Below are positions 62,962 to 64,000 of a stretch of DNA of 64,000 nucleotides, in pieces. The position numbers and the translations under genes are program-made. This DNA is from Streptomyces sp. NBS 14/10 (GTDB lineage Bacteria; Actinomycetota; Actinomycetes; Streptomycetales; Streptomycetaceae). A model generated the notes under the pieces. It worked only from the letters and a program-made list of their open reading frames with translations. It made no database searches and had not been told where the DNA came from. The stretch lies in contig NZ_NCSM01000080.1 of the NCBI RefSeq assembly GCF_002224125.1, positions 34,396 through 98,395 on the forward strand, read 5' to 3'. Numbering within the stretch: position 1 is the first letter of the stretch; every line of letters starts with the position of its first letter.

Positions 62962-64000
62962 TTGCCGGCCTCCTTGCCACCCACGAGGGCCTTGTCATCA
63001 TCAGACGCGGCAGCCCCGTGGTTCTCGAGCTGGTCGAGGGCCGCGATCTCCGGGTGGTGCAGGTCGAACGCCGGGGATTCGGAGCGGATGCGGGGCAGCG
63101 TGACGAAGTTGTGCCGCGGCGGCGGGCAGGAGGTCGCCCACTCCAGCGAGCGGCCGTAGCCCCACGGGTCGTCGACCTCGACCTTCTTGCCGTACTTGGC
63201 GGTCTTCCAGACGTTGTAGAAGAACGGCAGGATCGACAGACCGAGCAGGAACGAGGCGATGGTCGAGATGGTGTTCAGCGTGGTGAAGCCGTCGGCCGCC
63301 AGGTAGTCGGCGTACCGGCGCGGCATGCCCTCGGCACCGAGCCAGTGCTGGACCAGGAACGTGCCGTGGAAGCCGATGAACAGCGTCCAGAAGGTGATCT
63401 TGCCCAGGCGCTCGTCCAGCATCTTGCCGGTGAACTTCGGCCACCAGAAGTGGAATCCGGCGAACATCGCGAACACGACCGTGCCGAAGACAACATAGTG
63501 GAAGTGGGCCACCACGAAGTACGAGTCCGAGACGTGGAAGTCCATCGGCGGCGAGGCCAGGATGACACCGGTCAGACCGCCGAAGACAAACGTGATCAGG
63601 AAGCCGATCGTCCACAGCATCGGGGTCTCGAAGCTCAGCGACCCCTTCCACATGGTGCCGAGCCAGTTGAAGAACTTGATACCGGTCGGCACCGCGATCA
63701 GGAATGTCATGAACGAGAAGAACGGCAATAGCACGCCGCCTGTGACGTACATGTGGTGCGCCCACACCGTCACCGAAAGGCCCGCGATCGAAATCGTCGC
63801 GCCGATCAGGGAGATGTAACCGAACATCGGCTTACGCGAGAAGACCGGAATGATCTCGGAGACGATTCCGAAGAACGGCAGCGCGATGATGTACACCTCT
63901 GGATGGCCGAAGAACCAGAAGAGGTGTTGCCAGAGCAATGCGCCGCCATTGGCCGCGTCGAAGATATGTGCCCCGAACTTACGGTCCGCCTCCAGGGCGA
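62958..64000 (-). CDS. ctaD: Cytochrome c oxidase subunit I (partial)
   Basis: Only the C-terminal 347 codons of this heme-copper oxidase subunit are in the window; the start lies beyond the right edge. It has [27 protein letters not shown] with the Cu ligand His and cross-linked Tyr, [26 protein letters not shown] and the heme ligands in [15 protein letters not shown]. It is the O2-reducing subunit of the aa3 oxidase. Confidence 0.97.
   Translation of the reverse strand, partial: ALEADRKFGAHIFDAANGGALLWQHLFWFFGHPEVYIIALPFFGIVSEIIPVFSRKPMFGYISLIGATISIAGLSVTVWAHHMYVTGGVLLPFFSFMTFLIAVPTGIKFFNWLGTMWKGSLSFETPMLWTIGFLITFVFGGLTGVILASPPMDFHVSDSYFVVAHFHYVVFGTVVFAMFAGFHFWWPKFTGKMLDERLGKITFWTLFIGFHGTFLVQHWLGAEGMPRRYADYLAADGFTTLNTISTIASFLLGLSILPFFYNVWKTAKYGKKVEVDDPWGYGRSLEWATSCPPPRHNFVTLPRIRSESPAFDLHHPEIAALDQLENHGAAASDDDKALVGGKEAGK

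Overview
The window is a 64-kb stretch of a high-GC actinobacterial chromosome, almost certainly Streptomyces or a close relative. The pointers are GC-rich third positions, frequent GTG and TTG starts, ATGA-coupled genes, actinobacterial families (DUF3040, DUF5304, SAV_6107-type HEPN, a PASTA-domain kinase, a qcrCAB-ctaEFD respiratory block) and a gene order I recall from the S. coelicolor SCO2090-SCO2155 region. It is core chromosome. I see no transposase, integrase, phage gene, CRISPR array, tRNA or rRNA.

Layout. (1) 1-1.6 kb: the start of the division and cell-wall cluster on the minus strand (rsmH, ftsL-like gene), preceded by an MraZ-box-like repeat but no mraZ. (2) 2.0-8.4 kb: carbonic anhydrase, then a coupled MoxR ATPase - DUF58 - transglutaminase operon and a DUF3040 gene. 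(3) 8.6-14.3 kb: methyltransferase, HEPN protein divergent from a TetR regulator, a CrtI-like flavoprotein and a membrane protein with a Gly/Tyr/Gln-rich tail. (4) 14.3-20.4 kb: folate and thiamine genes (metF, thiE, a flavin reductase, and thiO-thiS-thiG behind a TPP riboswitch). (5) 20.4-26.2 kb: SRPBCC protein, PASTA kinase, endonuclease IV, a His-rich DUF4396 membrane protein behind a CsoR-like copper operator, a sulfite-oxidase-like enzyme, and bacterioferritin with bacterioferritin-associated ferredoxin behind an iron box.

(6) 26.3-31 kb: class II DAHP synthase divergent from a tryptophan leader peptide with attenuator and a fused anthranilate synthase, then a phosphofructokinase with PPi-type active-site residues. 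(7) 31.3-41 kb: a two-component system, acyltransferase, carboxylesterase, nuclease/phosphatase, glucokinase and a run of small conserved genes. (8) 41.2-47.6 kb: acyl-CoA synthetase, a PimB-like mannosyltransferase, a MATE exporter divergent from a PadR regulator, and a lipoprotein metalloprotease.

(9) 47.7-53.1 kb: two NlpC/P60 cell-wall hydrolases (one behind a probable c-di-AMP riboswitch), a YacP-like NYN nuclease, and a rhomboid protease coupled to a stand-alone Lrp/AsnC effector domain. (10) 53.1-56.1 kb: a PLP enzyme under a SAM-IV riboswitch, and trpD. (11) 56.2-64 kb: the cytochrome bcc-aa3 supercomplex genes (qcrCAB, ctaE, ctaF, partial ctaD) with a degenerate receiver protein and an L,D-transpeptidase among them.

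The regulatory DNA is the richest part of the window. It carries three or four riboswitches (TPP, SAM-IV, probable ydaO/c-di-AMP), one ribosome-mediated attenuator, metal-responsive operators for copper and iron, a PadR-type operator, many strong hairpin terminators between converging genes, and a dispersed hairpin repeat found three times, each at a gene 3' end. I found no clearly new multi-gene system. The best novelty candidates are the SAM-IV-controlled PLP enzyme with a six-codon Met-containing leader ORF, the copper-operator/His-rich DUF4396 unit, and the PPi-type phosphofructokinase beside tryptophan genes.
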